From the NCBI RefSeq assembly GCF_963678975.1, contig NC_089281.1:27198765-27262764 (forward strand): a stretch of DNA of 64,000 bases. Direction: 5' to 3'. The notes beneath the pieces are model-generated. The model ran no database searches, was not told where the DNA came from, and was given only the letters and a program-made list of their open reading frames with translations. Positions within the stretch are counted from its first letter, which is position 1; each line of letters starts with the position of its first letter. The DNA comes from Dysidea avara (lineage: Eukaryota; Porifera; Demospongiae; Dictyoceratida; Dysideidae). Made by a program: the position numbers and the translations under genes. Positions 23,280 through 34,597 of this stretch are shown here, piece by piece.

Positions 23280-25065
23280 TTACAGAACTCTTCATGGTGG
23301 TTTCTTTGTAACTGAACACTCTACAAAGTGACTCCTTCTTGCTGCTCTCTCTACAGGGTGAATTGTTTGTAGCTGAACAATCTACAAGGTAACTTCTTCT
23401 AGCTGATCTCTCTACAGGGTGATTTGTTTGTAGCTGAATTCTGTGCAGGTGATTTGTTTGCAGCTGAGCTCTTTACAGAATGGTTTCTTAGTAGCTGAAC
23501 TCTCTACAAGGTAACTTCTTCTAACTGATCTTTCAACAGGGCAATTTGTTTGTGGCTGAATTTTCTACAGGGTAATTTCTTTGCAGCTGAACTCTCTACA
23601 TGGTGGTTTCTTTGTAACTGAACTCTCTACAAGGTAATTTCTTCTAGCTGATCTCTCTACAGGGAGATTTGTTTGTAGCTGAACTCTCTACAGGTGATTT
23701 GTTTGTAGCTGAACTCTCTACATGATGGTTTCTTTGTAGCTGAACTCTCCACAAGGTAACTTCTTCTAGCTGATCTTTCTACAGGTGATTTGTTTGTAGC
23801 TGAACTCTCTACAAAGAAACTTTTTCTAGCTGATCTCTCTACAGGGTGATTTGTTTGTAGTTGAACTCTATACAGGTGATTTGTTTGCAGCTGAACTCTC
23901 TACATGATGGTTTCTTTGTAGCTGAACTCTCTACAAGGTGACTTCTTCTAGCTGATCTCTCTACAGTGAGATTTGTTTGTAGCTGAACTCTCTACAGGTG
24001 ATTTGTTTGCAGCTGAACTCTCTACATGATGGTTTCTTTGTAGCTGAACTCTCCACAAGGTAACTTCTTCTAGCTGATCTCTCTACAGGGAGATTTGTTT
24101 GTAGCTGAGCTCTCTACAGGTGATTGTTTGCAGCTGAACTCTCTATATGATGGTTCTTTGTAGCTGAACTCTCTACAAAGTGACTTCTTCTAGCTGACCT
24201 TTCTACAGGGAGATTTGTTTGTAGCTGAACTCTCTACAGGTGATTTATTTGCAGCTGAACTCTCTACATGATGGTTTCTTTGTAGCTGAACTCTCTACAA
24301 GATAACTGATGTCAGTCTCTACAAGGTCACTAGTTTGTAGCTGAACTGTCTACATGGTGGTTTCTTTGTAACTGAACTCTCTACAAGGTGACTTCTTCTA
24401 GCTGATCTTTCTATCTAGAAGGTGATTTGTTTGCAGCTGAACTCTCTACATGATGGTTTCTTTTGTAGCTGAACTCTCTACAAGGTAACTTCTTCTAGCT
24501 GATCTCTCTACAGGGAGATTTGTTTGTAGCTGACCTCTCTACAGGGTGATTTTTTTTGTAGCTGAACTTTCTACATACAAAGTGACTTGTTCTAGCTGGT
24601 TTCTCTAAAGGATGACTTGTTTCTAGCTGATCTCTCTGCAGGGTGACTTGTTTCTAGCTGAACTCTACTGGGTGATCTGTTCATAGCTGAACTCTCTACA
24701 GGATGATTTGTTTACAGCTGAACTATCTACATGGTGGTTTCTTTGCAGCTGAATTCTCTACAAGGTGACTTCTTCTAGCTGAACTCTCTATAGGGCGATC
24801 TTCTCGTAGCTGAACTCTCTGCAGGGTGATTCGTTTGCAGCTGAACTTTTTACATGATGGTTTGTTCATAGCTGAACACTCTACAAGGTAACCTCTTTTA
24901 GCTGATCTCTTTACAGGATAACTTGTTTCTAGCTGAACTCTCTACAGGGTGATTTGTTTGTAGCTGAATTCTCTACATGGTAGTTTCTTTGTAGCTAAAC
25001 TCTTTACAAGGTGACCTCTTCTAGCTGATCTCTCTACAGGGTGATTTGTTTGTAGCTGAACTTGG
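23280..25065 (-). repeat. ~31-bp minisatellite, reverse array
   Basis: Tandem units of the form 'tctctacagggtgatttgtt' + 'tgtagctgaac', the reverse complement of the unit at 22180-22830. More than 50 units of variable sequence. Confidence 0.85.
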
Positions 25066-25318
25066 CCCTCAAAAAGGCTATGGTGAAAAAAGATGTAAAA
25101 TCCAAGGTGGCGGCCAAGAAATGGCTGTGATGGTAGGTTAATGGTAAAAATTTTAATAACGGCAATTTAGGTGAATTTTTGCCAAGACCAAGCGGCACAA
25201 AAATTCACCTGAATTGTCGTTATTAAAATTTTTACCATTAACCTACCATCACAGCCATTTCTTGGCCGCCACCTTGGATTTCACATCTTTTTTCACCATA
25301 GCCTTTTTGAGGGCCGCA
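25064..25318. repeat. Long palindrome, copy 1
   Basis: Two arms of about 120 bases (ccctcaaaaaggctatggtg... and its inverse ...caccatagcctttttgaggg) are joined by a short loop near 25190. A near-identical palindrome lies at 49573-49902. Each arm keeps a 16-codon frame MVKKDVKSKVAAKKWL ending in TGA; whether it is translated is unknown. Confidence 0.85.
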
Positions 25319-25329
25319 CCCTTTTTTTT

Positions 25330-26600
25330 ACAAAGACTAGACATATTGGTATAATATGATACCAAGAGAAATACCTCTACATATTATATGTCACAGTAAA
25401 CATGACACAGTAAAATTAATTCTTTAAATTAAATGTGATTCTTAATTAGTTCCTCAGTTTACCCATGTAAGGACTTCAGTTTAAAAGAGTCCTGTGCTGG
25501 TGTTAAAGCAATGCACAGAAGGAGAGGGAAGTATACTTCATGTAGTTGCACATCCCTCACCGAATATTAGTTCACTCAGTGTATGTCCTCGGTATGGATA
25601 GACAATTTGGACCCACTAATATGAAATAATGAGCCTCCAGAAATAATGTTTTATTAGGAGGTTTATTCATACCTCTCAGTCTAGCAATACAATTCAACAT
25701 GCTTGTCTGAATTGTGAATGTATTAATGATGTATCCCCTATGAGCTGTAATATAGCTACAAAGTACACAGCTGTATGGCAAAATTAACATGTGACTTGCT
25801 GTTCATGTCGACCTATTAAGTATTTCCCTGAGAAAACAGCTACACAAGAAAAGCAGATTCAGAGAAATAATGTTTCAGCCATCTAGATATTTATAAAGGT
25901 GCAGTTTGGTCTATTAAAAGTTTGGGAAAGGATCATATTGTCCATGTAGTTTTATGGCTTTAAAAAATGTCAGACATTTGAATAAAATAATGATTTATAT
26001 AGTGGGTCAATTAAGCAGTACTAAATGAGCCAAATTTCAATGGCTTGTGTAACTCCATCCATGAGTTATTATGTGTTTTTGAGCAACGCGAGTGTACTAC
26101 ATGTGGCTATACATGGTGCATGGCACTAGAGCTGTTGAAAATCTAATTACAAGTGCGAAAATAAAACACAATGAGAATAGTTATGCTGTTAAGTAGTGGT
26201 TGAATGCAGAGGAAATCCTGGACCCCAGGCTGTGTGGCTCCTCATACACTTGCCTAGATTGCAACTACCACAATGCAATGAATGCATGCTTGATGCTGGA
26301 AGAGACTTCGTGTATAAAAAATAACCAATTTTCAAAGCATTACTTTTCAAAATTTCCTGACTTTGCATGCCCCCATACCCCTTAGATTTGCATAGTTATA
26401 CATGCGAAGTGCCACGTACGGATCTGAGAGGGGGGGCTCTCTTGCCCCCCTTGGACCTACAGGACTATATTGATGCATTCAGACTGTATTCAGGAGTACA
26501 GTAAATTGAATACATGCAATGCACTTTACAGTTATAAACTGCACACTGTGAAGAGGTGAGGTATTATAAAATAAATTTGAATTTTTGTACCAAGATCGAG
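25330..26600. other. No gene seen
   Basis: A/T-rich, with no exon or clear element. A poly-G run with nearby poly-C (26430-26450, 'gaggggggggctctcttgcccccc'-like) resembles the G/C-rich ends of other elements in the window. Confidence 0.4.
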
Positions 26601-27651
26601 ATACTCTAATAGAGCAGTCATTACTCTAATAGAACAGTCGCAATTCTAATGTCATAAATCTATATAATGCTACTTTATTTTGATTTAGTACACACTTTAC
26701 CATCAAACTCAGATAGGCTAACTAATTTATATGTTTTCTGAAGCATACAATTGCTATCAAAAATGCTCCCAAATTTAAACCTAGGACTGATTTTAAAAAT
26801 TTTCTCAGAAGGTATCCAACTATAGAGTCTTAGAACGTGTATGTCTTTCATATACCAAGCAAAGTAATGTGACTTGTGTACTAGAGTTCCATTCTTCTGG
26901 AATACACAGTGTTTCACCTTAAAACTTCTTCTCCCCCCCGATGGTGTATATGTATATATGCATATTTTGTCATGTGAAAACAAAATATAATCCCTGACTT
27001 AACTATCAATTTAAAGTTTGGTTTATTATGGTCTCTTCAGCCCCTCCTCCAAGACAACCCTCAAAGTGAAGCCATCTGCTAAATTACGTCAAGACCCTGC
27101 CTGTATACCTAATTTTGCTATCCAAGAAACCATTGAGAAAGAGCTTGATAGAGTGGAACAAACAGGAGTACTAAACAAAGTGGGTCATGTAATACCGATT
27201 GTGCCAATTCCTAAACTCTGGCAACAATTATACAGTAAGCCTATCTTCTACAATAAGCATGAAAATAGCCCCTCTCAAGAAAAACTCTTACCATCATCAT
27301 CAATCAGTATCATCCACTGTCCATAATAACCTCAGTGTATGGCTCAATATGTTGATATGCTGCATCTTGGCTATATACCTGCTTGTGTGAAAATGTTAAA
27401 ATGCCAACTATGTGAACCGACACCTGCTTTAGTATGGCTACTACAACACTGGAGGTGTATTGTTTTAATGTGTGATATGGAATAGCTAAACATGCTGGAC
27501 TGTGAAATCATTTTTAATGATGGTATACCAGTAAGAGTTCATGAACTCTTGATACAAGAAATTCGTTTTGCCCACAAGAAATTTGTTTCCCCCACATGTC
27601 ATCCTGGTGACCATCCAGGTCTATAACACACACACACACACACACACACAC

Positions 27652-28500
27652 CAGGGGTGTAGGGAGGGGGGGTTCAGGAACCCCCCCCCCCCCCCCTGTA
27701 AAATTTAGATATCTGCAAGCAGGATCCTAACACACCATTTAGTGTGGCAGGACAAAATGAGTGAGTAATATAGTGTAATGGCACAGCACAACAATTGATA
27801 AAGCTTGCATTCATCTCTCAGGGAAGGATTTACAGAGGTAACATGAGCTCTCTTCAGAACTTGTTAAAAAGAGATAGTTATACTCTAATAGAGCAGTCAG
27901 GTATATACTCTAATAGAGCAGTCAGGTTTATACTCTAATAGAGCAGTCAGGTATACTCTAATAGAACATGCACGTAAATATATCCATGTCCATATGAAAT
28001 TTTCAGACATTCTAACATTAAATGTGCAAAATTTAGCATGACCCCATACTGTTATAGCTTTGGTGTACAGTGTTTAAAGATACAGAGCTCCAGTAATTTA
28101 TCACTTGTGTTATGCAAAATGAATTCATGCTATGCATATTTGTACTTATATAATGTTTTGATTGTAAGTCATTCCATTTGTATCAGTGGATTCATGGCTC
28201 CTATACCACAGTGAGATACGTATATAACTATCACTTACAGATTACTATATGTGTCTCTGTGTTATGCTGTCTGTTTCCACTAGGTAGCTTCATCTAGTAC
28301 TACCTTTATCCCAGGGGCACTTATATGCATCATAATTAATGTACTTTTTGCATAAAATATAACATTTTGCTGAGTTTTGATTCATTAAAATATTGAAAGT
28401 CTCTGGGGGCTGCCCCCTCCCCCCCAGATCCCTACTTCTGGTAACTCTATGCCCGGCTGGTGCTGGAACCCCCCTTCAAAAAATCCTGGCTACGCCCCTG
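27652..28500. mobile_element. hAT-like non-autonomous element (CAGGGGTGTAG ends)
   Basis: Starts caggggtgtaggg and ends ctggctacgcccctg, and sits inside a (CA)n tract so that an 8-bp CA-repeat duplication is possible but not provable. Internally it carries a G/C-rich margin and a cluster of the dispersed motif TACTCTAATAGAGCAGTCA (27881-27972). Confidence 0.6.
27881..27972 (+). repeat. Four tandem copies of the TACTCTAATAGAGCAGTCA motif
   Basis: Copies begin at 27881, 27906, 27931 and 27954, with spacers of 4-6 bases (ggtata, ggttta, gg). The last copy is truncated (aacatg). The same 19-base motif occurs elsewhere in the window on both strands. Confidence 0.85.
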
Positions 28501-28570
28501 CACACACACACACACACACACACGCACGCACGCACACACACACACACGCACGCATGCACACACACACCTG
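28500..28570. repeat. (CA)n microsatellite
   Basis: Interrupted ca/cgca repeat following the hAT-like element. Confidence 0.9.
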
Positions 28571-29267
28571 CATGGCACAAAATATAATGTATGGTGTTAC
28601 TTGAGAGGGATCATGTCTGAATATAACCCTTGGCGGTCCCTGGCTCATAGTCCCAGCCATATACATATAGCTAGGATGATTATTGTTTCATTTCATGCAT
28701 CGACATTTGATAAAACTGTATCTTTATATCATGCACCTCCTGCCATATTAATATGTTGCATCCTTGTGGCTGTGATATCAGGATCATGTGATTGCTCCAA
28801 GCTTGACCATATATCTCAATGTGTTGAGTGAACAGTGGAAACTGTTATTTATGTACAAGTATATCTAGCTAAGTGTATCAAAGATAGTTAAGAATTTGAA
28901 CTATATTTATAGTAGCCAGAAATTAAGCAGTGACCACCCACCTAAGTAAAGCTATAGACAGCCTGTTACTGCCCGGGCACCTGATCAACAGATAAAAAGT
29001 ACAAGTAAACTCAGTACATATATACATAGTGTTTAGATGAATAATAGTCAATTAATTTCCCAACTGATGCCGCTGCACAAACCGCTACTTCTTGGAGTAA
29101 GTTATTCCATGGTTCAACAACTCTAGCTTCTTGTAAAAAAATATTTTCTGGTATCTGATGCCTATTGAAATACTGATACCTATTGACACACTTAATCTCC
29201 CACACAATGTGGTGAACACATGACACAGCTGGTGAAATTTGATTCTCAGTCTCAGATATAGGCCATG

Positions 29268-29895
29268 CAGGCAAACTTGATTACTTGTTTCTCATCCACT
29301 GATTTCCATACAGGCGGGAGGTCATTTTTCATTATTAAAGAAAATAGTATTATACTCCAAATCAAGCTAGCTGTAAACCTTTAAGAACTAGTATACTTAC
29401 GTTTTATCACCGTTTCTGAGGTAAAATTTCTGTGCTGTAAAATGATAGCCAGCCTTCTTAGCATCAAAATATGTGTGCACACGATTGACAACAACAATAA
29501 GCCAGGCAAAGTTGATTAATTGTTTCTCATCTCCGCCCGCATCCCTTTGTATCCCATGCACTGCCTAAGTTCATTTTGATGCTTAAAAGGCCGGCTATCA
29601 TTTTACAGCATAGCAAATGTCACTTGCACCTCAGAAACAGTGGTAAAACGTAAGTACTAGCACCTGAAAGGCTTTAGCTAACCTTTATAATAACAGACAG
29701 CTTGGTTTAAAGTATTTTCTTTGACAATGAATAATGAAAAATGACATCAGTCCTGCCCACATGGAAATCCGAAATTTTGTGGATGAAAAACAAGTAATCA
29801 AGTTTTCCTGGCCTAAAAATATTAGAGGCAGTGGGTGAAAAGGGATGTGGGTGGGGATGAGAAACAATTAATTTAATCAGGTTTGTCTGGCCTTA
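29268..29895. repeat. Foldback-type inverted repeat in unit A
   Basis: The left half (gcaaacttgattacttgtttctcatc ... cttacgttttatcaccgttt) is repeated in inverse in the right half (gtggtaaaacgtaagtacta ... atgaaaaacaagtaatcaag). A second nested copy of the 'gataatgagaaacaattaat' word lies near 29510 and 29860. No coding capacity. Confidence 0.65.
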
Positions 29896-30085
29896 CCTAG
29901 CTATATGCAAGCAACATGCTGGTGTTAGTATCGAGATGCAACGAAAATTTACGGAATTTTACGGAGTCTAAAATTTACGGAATTACTTATTTTAAAATCA
30001 CTGAATTTTACGGATATAATTGAACTGAAATTTGTCTTGAAAGATGAAATATGGGCAGTTATATTTCTGAAAGATGGAATATGGG

Positions 30086-30473
30086 CAGGGCCGCCCAGAG
30101 AAATTAAGGGGCCCAGGGCAAAGAGTTAAAGTGGGGCCCCAGAGGCAAGGAGGTTTCCATGCTGAATCACAACTTCACCCAAGCTGTAAGCTGAAGACCA
30201 AAAAAAAAAGGTCATGACCTGCTCACAATAATAGCTACCCCTCACCAACCATATCTCCTTATCTATAAGCTTGCTACACTGCTCCTCTGAAGAATACTGT
30301 GACTGCTCTATTAGAGTATTTATATCTGACTGCTCTATTAGAGTATATCGATCTTTTAAACAGGAATTCTAGGGGCCCTTCATGTCGCCACCTGGGGCCC
30401 CTTTCAGGCTGGGGCCCCTTTCAGGCTGGGGCCCGGGGCAAAATTCCCCAGTTCCCCCCTGCGGGCGGCCCTG
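30086..30473. mobile_element. hAT-like MITE with CAGGGCCGCCC ends
   Basis: Starts cagggccgccc and ends gggcggccctg. The flanking 8 bases are aatatggg and aatatgag (7 of 8 equal), which fits the 8-bp duplication of hAT elements. It contains two copies of the dispersed motif in inverse (30301-30319 and 30328-30346). Confidence 0.75.
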
Positions 30474-30715
30474 AATATGAGCAGTCATCTTTGAAATTTC
30501 GTAGACGACTTTGGCTCGTTACCTACCCCTCGGTGCCGCTCTGATGAAGCTGCTATGAAGGAGAAGACGATATTTTTGGCCAGGAAACCCCAAGCTTCAT
30601 GGTCCCTACTCACCCCTGCTGCTAGCTATACGGTACTACCTCGCGTGACACATGCACGGTTAATCATGTGGGGGCGGCGGAATGTTTGCCCCCCCGCAAA
30701 CGACCATAAAACTTC

Positions 30716-31400
30716 GATTATGATTATGATTATGATTATGATTACTGAAAACACAGTTACAAACTGATATGTTCAGGTAAGGAAAAAACATTACAAATCA
30801 CATAGATGAGAGTCAGTTATAATTTATCTAAAAATACTTGTAGAGATTGGGATTCTATTGTGTCAGTTGGTAAATTGTTCCAATCGCGGATAGATTTGGG
30901 GTAATAGCTGAATTTATAATGATCTGTTCTAGCAAACGGAATCTCAAAATGGAAGGGGTGGTGGTGGCGGGTGGGATATGTGGTGTTGGTGAAATAATTT
31001 GGGACTGTTAAGACTGATGAGGAGTAAACAATGTTGTAGAATACTTTTAATCTAGTCACGTATCGTCGGTGTTGAAGTGATGGCCATTGTAGATCTGCTA
31101 ACATAGATGTAACACTACTGTTATATCGGTAGTCTGACTTGACCCAACGAGCAGCACGTCGTTGTACCATTTCTATACTTTGTATCTCCTTCTGCAAGTA
31201 GGGGTCCCATACTGCCGATCCATACTCCAACAGTGGTCTCACTATACTGGTGTAGGCTAAACATTTAGTTTCTGCAGAACATCTATAAAGGTTACGTTTT
31301 TTTTAAATCTACAAAATTTAATGTCACGGTGATTAATAGTATGCAAATTTCGGAATAGATTATCCACACTGAACGCGTGACTTTCCTGATGGTTGTCGTG
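30716..31400 (-). pseudogene. LINE fragment, reverse transcriptase C-terminal part
   Basis: Minus-strand translation gives YTSIVRPLLEYGSAVWDPYL and, further on, MVQRRAARWV and the segment DWNNLP. These are the usual signatures downstream of the catalytic core of CR1/L2/jockey-like reverse transcriptases. It is 5'-truncated and ends near a 3' simple repeat (30716-30745, atgatt units), typical of such retrotransposon tails. Parts are present in unit B near 50380-50470. Confidence 0.8.
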
Positions 31401-31424
31401 GTTGTACCGTCTTTGTATTGTATT

Positions 31425-31495
31425 GTATTAATGCTTTACAGTGACCAGCACTGAAGGTCTGCAGCAACATGTGCTGCAGCCTTAGGATTACCTAA
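31425..31495 (-). repeat. Retroelement 3' tail (inverse orientation)
   Basis: Reads in inverse as 'cactgtaaagcattaatac' followed by aatac units. Same 3'-tail family as at 2461-2550 and 46441-46475. Confidence 0.55.
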
Positions 31496-31499
31496 CCTA

Positions 31500-32198
31500 A
31501 TTTCAAGGACTTAGACTTAAAGCTGAAAAGGTGTAACAGAAAAGGGGGAAAAGGTCTTCTCATATCTTACCTCACATGCACCTTGAGACGGTGAGTGCCT
31601 TTAATACTTTAGCCGGTATAGTGTAATTAAGGTGGCGCTAAAGCAATAACGAGCATTCTTGACAACAATCTGCTGTGTCTCAACATGGTCTCAATTTACG
31701 ACATATTGAAAGCTAGTACTTAATTTTGCATACAAATAAACTATGCATACAGGAATCTATCATTCGTAGAGAGTATAAAGCGTAGAACTGTTCTGAAACC
31801 AAGAAATCGGTGGTACTTAGTGGACCACAGAACACGCGTTATCTCTCAATAACCTCAAGTTTTAGCTCCAATACTTCACATGATGACAGCATACTATTAC
31901 AAGAATCATTCTACGTATCAATGAGTGGAAGCGATTTACAAGTCGAAATATATGACGTTTACAAGCAGATGAGAGCCTTGTTCCACCGTTCGCACCAAGC
32001 GAAGAAGCCATAGAATGGATATATGATATACCGATGCGTAGAATTATTCAGACACTATTGCTTACCATTCTTACGAAGTTTCGTGGCTGTTCAACCCGTG
32101 TCTACAAAGAAAAGTTAATGTTTGTAACAGGCTGTAAGGCGAGTCGAAACAAATAATAATTATTAGTGGCGTTTGTTTTCACGTTGTCAAGGTTGTTA
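31500..32198. other. Spacer, no gene seen
   Basis: A 67-codon plus-strand frame (31810-32013) has no recognisable motif. Bases 31540-31620 match 50478-50540 in unit B. Confidence 0.35.
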
Positions 32199-32800
32199 AT
32201 TATTATTATTATTATTATTATTATTATTTGGGGGAAAAGGGCAGACAGCAAAGCCAAACAATCACAAATTATAAGTGCTGTTCAATCAAGTTTGAAAATG
32301 TAGCTAGAGTGTTCAGTTCAATTAGGTGCGGTGGCAGTGAATTCCATTCCCGGATGGTTCTTGGAAAGTAGCTTGTCATGTAGGTGGTGGTATTTGTTGG
32401 TGGTACAATCAAGTGAAACGGATGATGATGTCTAGTGTGTCTGGTGGTGAAATGAATGTATTCTGGTAAAGATAAGCCAATTCCTCCATGTATTATTTGA
32501 TGAACAAATTAAGCCTCTGTTGTTTCCTTCTCTTCACTAGGGGTAACCAGTTGAGCTGTTCCAGCATGGCACTAACACTACTGTGATAACTATAGTCAGA
32601 TAGAACCCATCTAGCTGCACGCCTCTGAACCTTTTCTAAGATTGATATCTGAGTCTGATAGTATGGGTCCCAGACAACGCTTGCATACTCCATTACTGGT
32701 CGAACCATAAGTAGATAAGCAGATGCCTTGACATGTGATGAACACCTACTAAGATGATGTTTAAGGAAGTTCAACATCCTTGTAGCCTTTAATTTGTTGT
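32199..32800 (-). pseudogene. Second LINE fragment, reverse transcriptase C-terminal part
   Basis: Minus-strand translation includes LLMVRPVMEYASVVWDPYYQ, VQRRAARWVLSDY and LNWLPLVKRR, the same region of a related reverse transcriptase. It ends at an (att)n tract (32199-32227) that would be its 3' tail. There is no counterpart in unit B, so it was inserted or lost after the duplication. Confidence 0.8.
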
Positions 32801-33231
32801 AAAGGTGAGTTGAACTGTATAACAGCAGCTGCTTGTTGTTTCTGCTAACAACTCACTTGTTATTCGTGGCTGTTTTTACCCTTGGTAAGTTTGTAATTAG
32901 CCCCGCCTGATTTACCACAAATTGCATAGTATATGATATGTTACGTCATATGTATTTGCTATGGCTTCTTGTGCGCGTTATTGCTTTAGTGCCACCTTAA
33001 TATCTGCGGTTTCAAGCGATCTATGTGTTACACTTGTGTATGTACCTTTTCACAATCATTTTCAGTTACCCGAAACTTGTCCTTTTGTACGACTGTACGA
33101 CCCTGACAAAATTGATAATAATACTAACACTAATATGAATGTCATTTGCCTAACTTATATCATAGCTAATTGCAGACTTTCAGTATGGCTAGCTATATTA
33201 CACTCAGCCTAGTAAATTCAGAAGTATGATT

Positions 33232-33345
33232 TAAGTTCATACTAATGGTATGCTACCTGCATGCAGTCACTTAGTACATACTTCAGAAGTATGATCATCA
33301 TACTAAGTGACCACAGGTAGCATACCATTAGTATGAACTTCGTAC
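33232..33345. repeat. Inverted repeat, unit A
   Basis: About 50-base arms (gttcatactaatggtatgct ... agcataccattagtatgaac) around the word cttcagaagtatgatcatca. The equivalent in unit B is at about 50627-50722, somewhat eroded. Confidence 0.75.
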
Positions 33346-34597
33346 ACAGTGTATACGTGCAATATGTCGACTCTAAGCTGGTCTTTGATGATGAATTCAT
33401 ATCAGTACTGGATGGTAGACTAGCTATACAGCTAGCTATATACTTCATGCAGACGGGGAAAAATGTAACACGTGCTACACAGTTGATGCACATATGTAGC
33501 TTGTCTAGTCAAAAATAGCTATCTATATAGATGCATGGCCATGCAGACCACATTTGTGATTGAGCGGGCATTAGCTATAGACCTATATAGCTTTACTCAT
33601 ATTATCCTTGTGGTTGAGTAGGCCATCAGTACTATGGCTATTCAGCTGTGAATATAGCTAAGTATCACACCAGTGTTATATACATCATGCAGGTGATTTA
33701 CAGCTTCTCTAGTCAATATAAGAATTATCATGAACCACAGTTCCTTATATTAAATGTTATGCACAATTTCTCATTCATGAAACCATAGATGAAGATTTAT
33801 TCAATACAAAACCAGTGCAATAGCTGTCCAGAAAGGAACAAAATAATTGAGTGCATTCTCTGGTGCAAGATCTGCTGCGTGTATTGTTTTCCTTCCAGTG
33901 AAAGAGTAGGACTTTAATAAGTTTATTAATCTGAGATATTAAAAACAGTCGCAGAATTCTTTGATTAACCTCATTGTAGATTTCAGCTGAGTTTCAGTAC
34001 ATCGATAGCAAAATTTTAGGCGCCTCCCATAAAGGTAAAGTATTATAGCAAATTCAGATTTGATGAAGTTCCACTATAGCTTGGTCGTATTTCTCTTTGA
34101 CAACCTTCAACATCACCATACTTGACAAGCTAGCTTGTTAGATACAGCACCTTGCTTCTTGCTAATTGATCTTGTATCTATCAGTGAAACACTAGTAAAT
34201 TTTAATTTAGCAAATTTGTAAGCATCTGCCAAATCAACATGCCAAAATTTTTGCTTATAAATATGGCATATCCTAGCAAGCCGAACCACTATAAGATTAA
34301 TGTGTAGTAATCTCAGTGTACTCTTTAAGCTTTTCTACTTATTCAATGATTACCATCAGACAGGATATGTATCATATCCATTGAGTTCAAATAGAGACCT
34401 AGCTGTGTGAAGTGCTAGGCTGTACGGATTTGACATGCTCCATCATATGTAGACACGCTGACTTGTTTGACTCTCAATCTCTATTCTTGTTTTTAAAATT
34501 ATTTTTACACTAGAAATATATTAACTGACAAAAATTTCATTTGTTTGCATTCATATTATTTGCTTTTTGCATCCATATTTTATACAGATCAGATAAG

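Noticed and set aside
22180..25065. CRISPR-like array
   Set aside because: Units are degenerate throughout with no distinct spacers, and the context is eukaryotic. It is a minisatellite.
27881..27972. CRISPR-like array of a 19-base repeat
   Set aside because: Spacers of 4-6 bases are far too short, and the same motif is scattered singly elsewhere.
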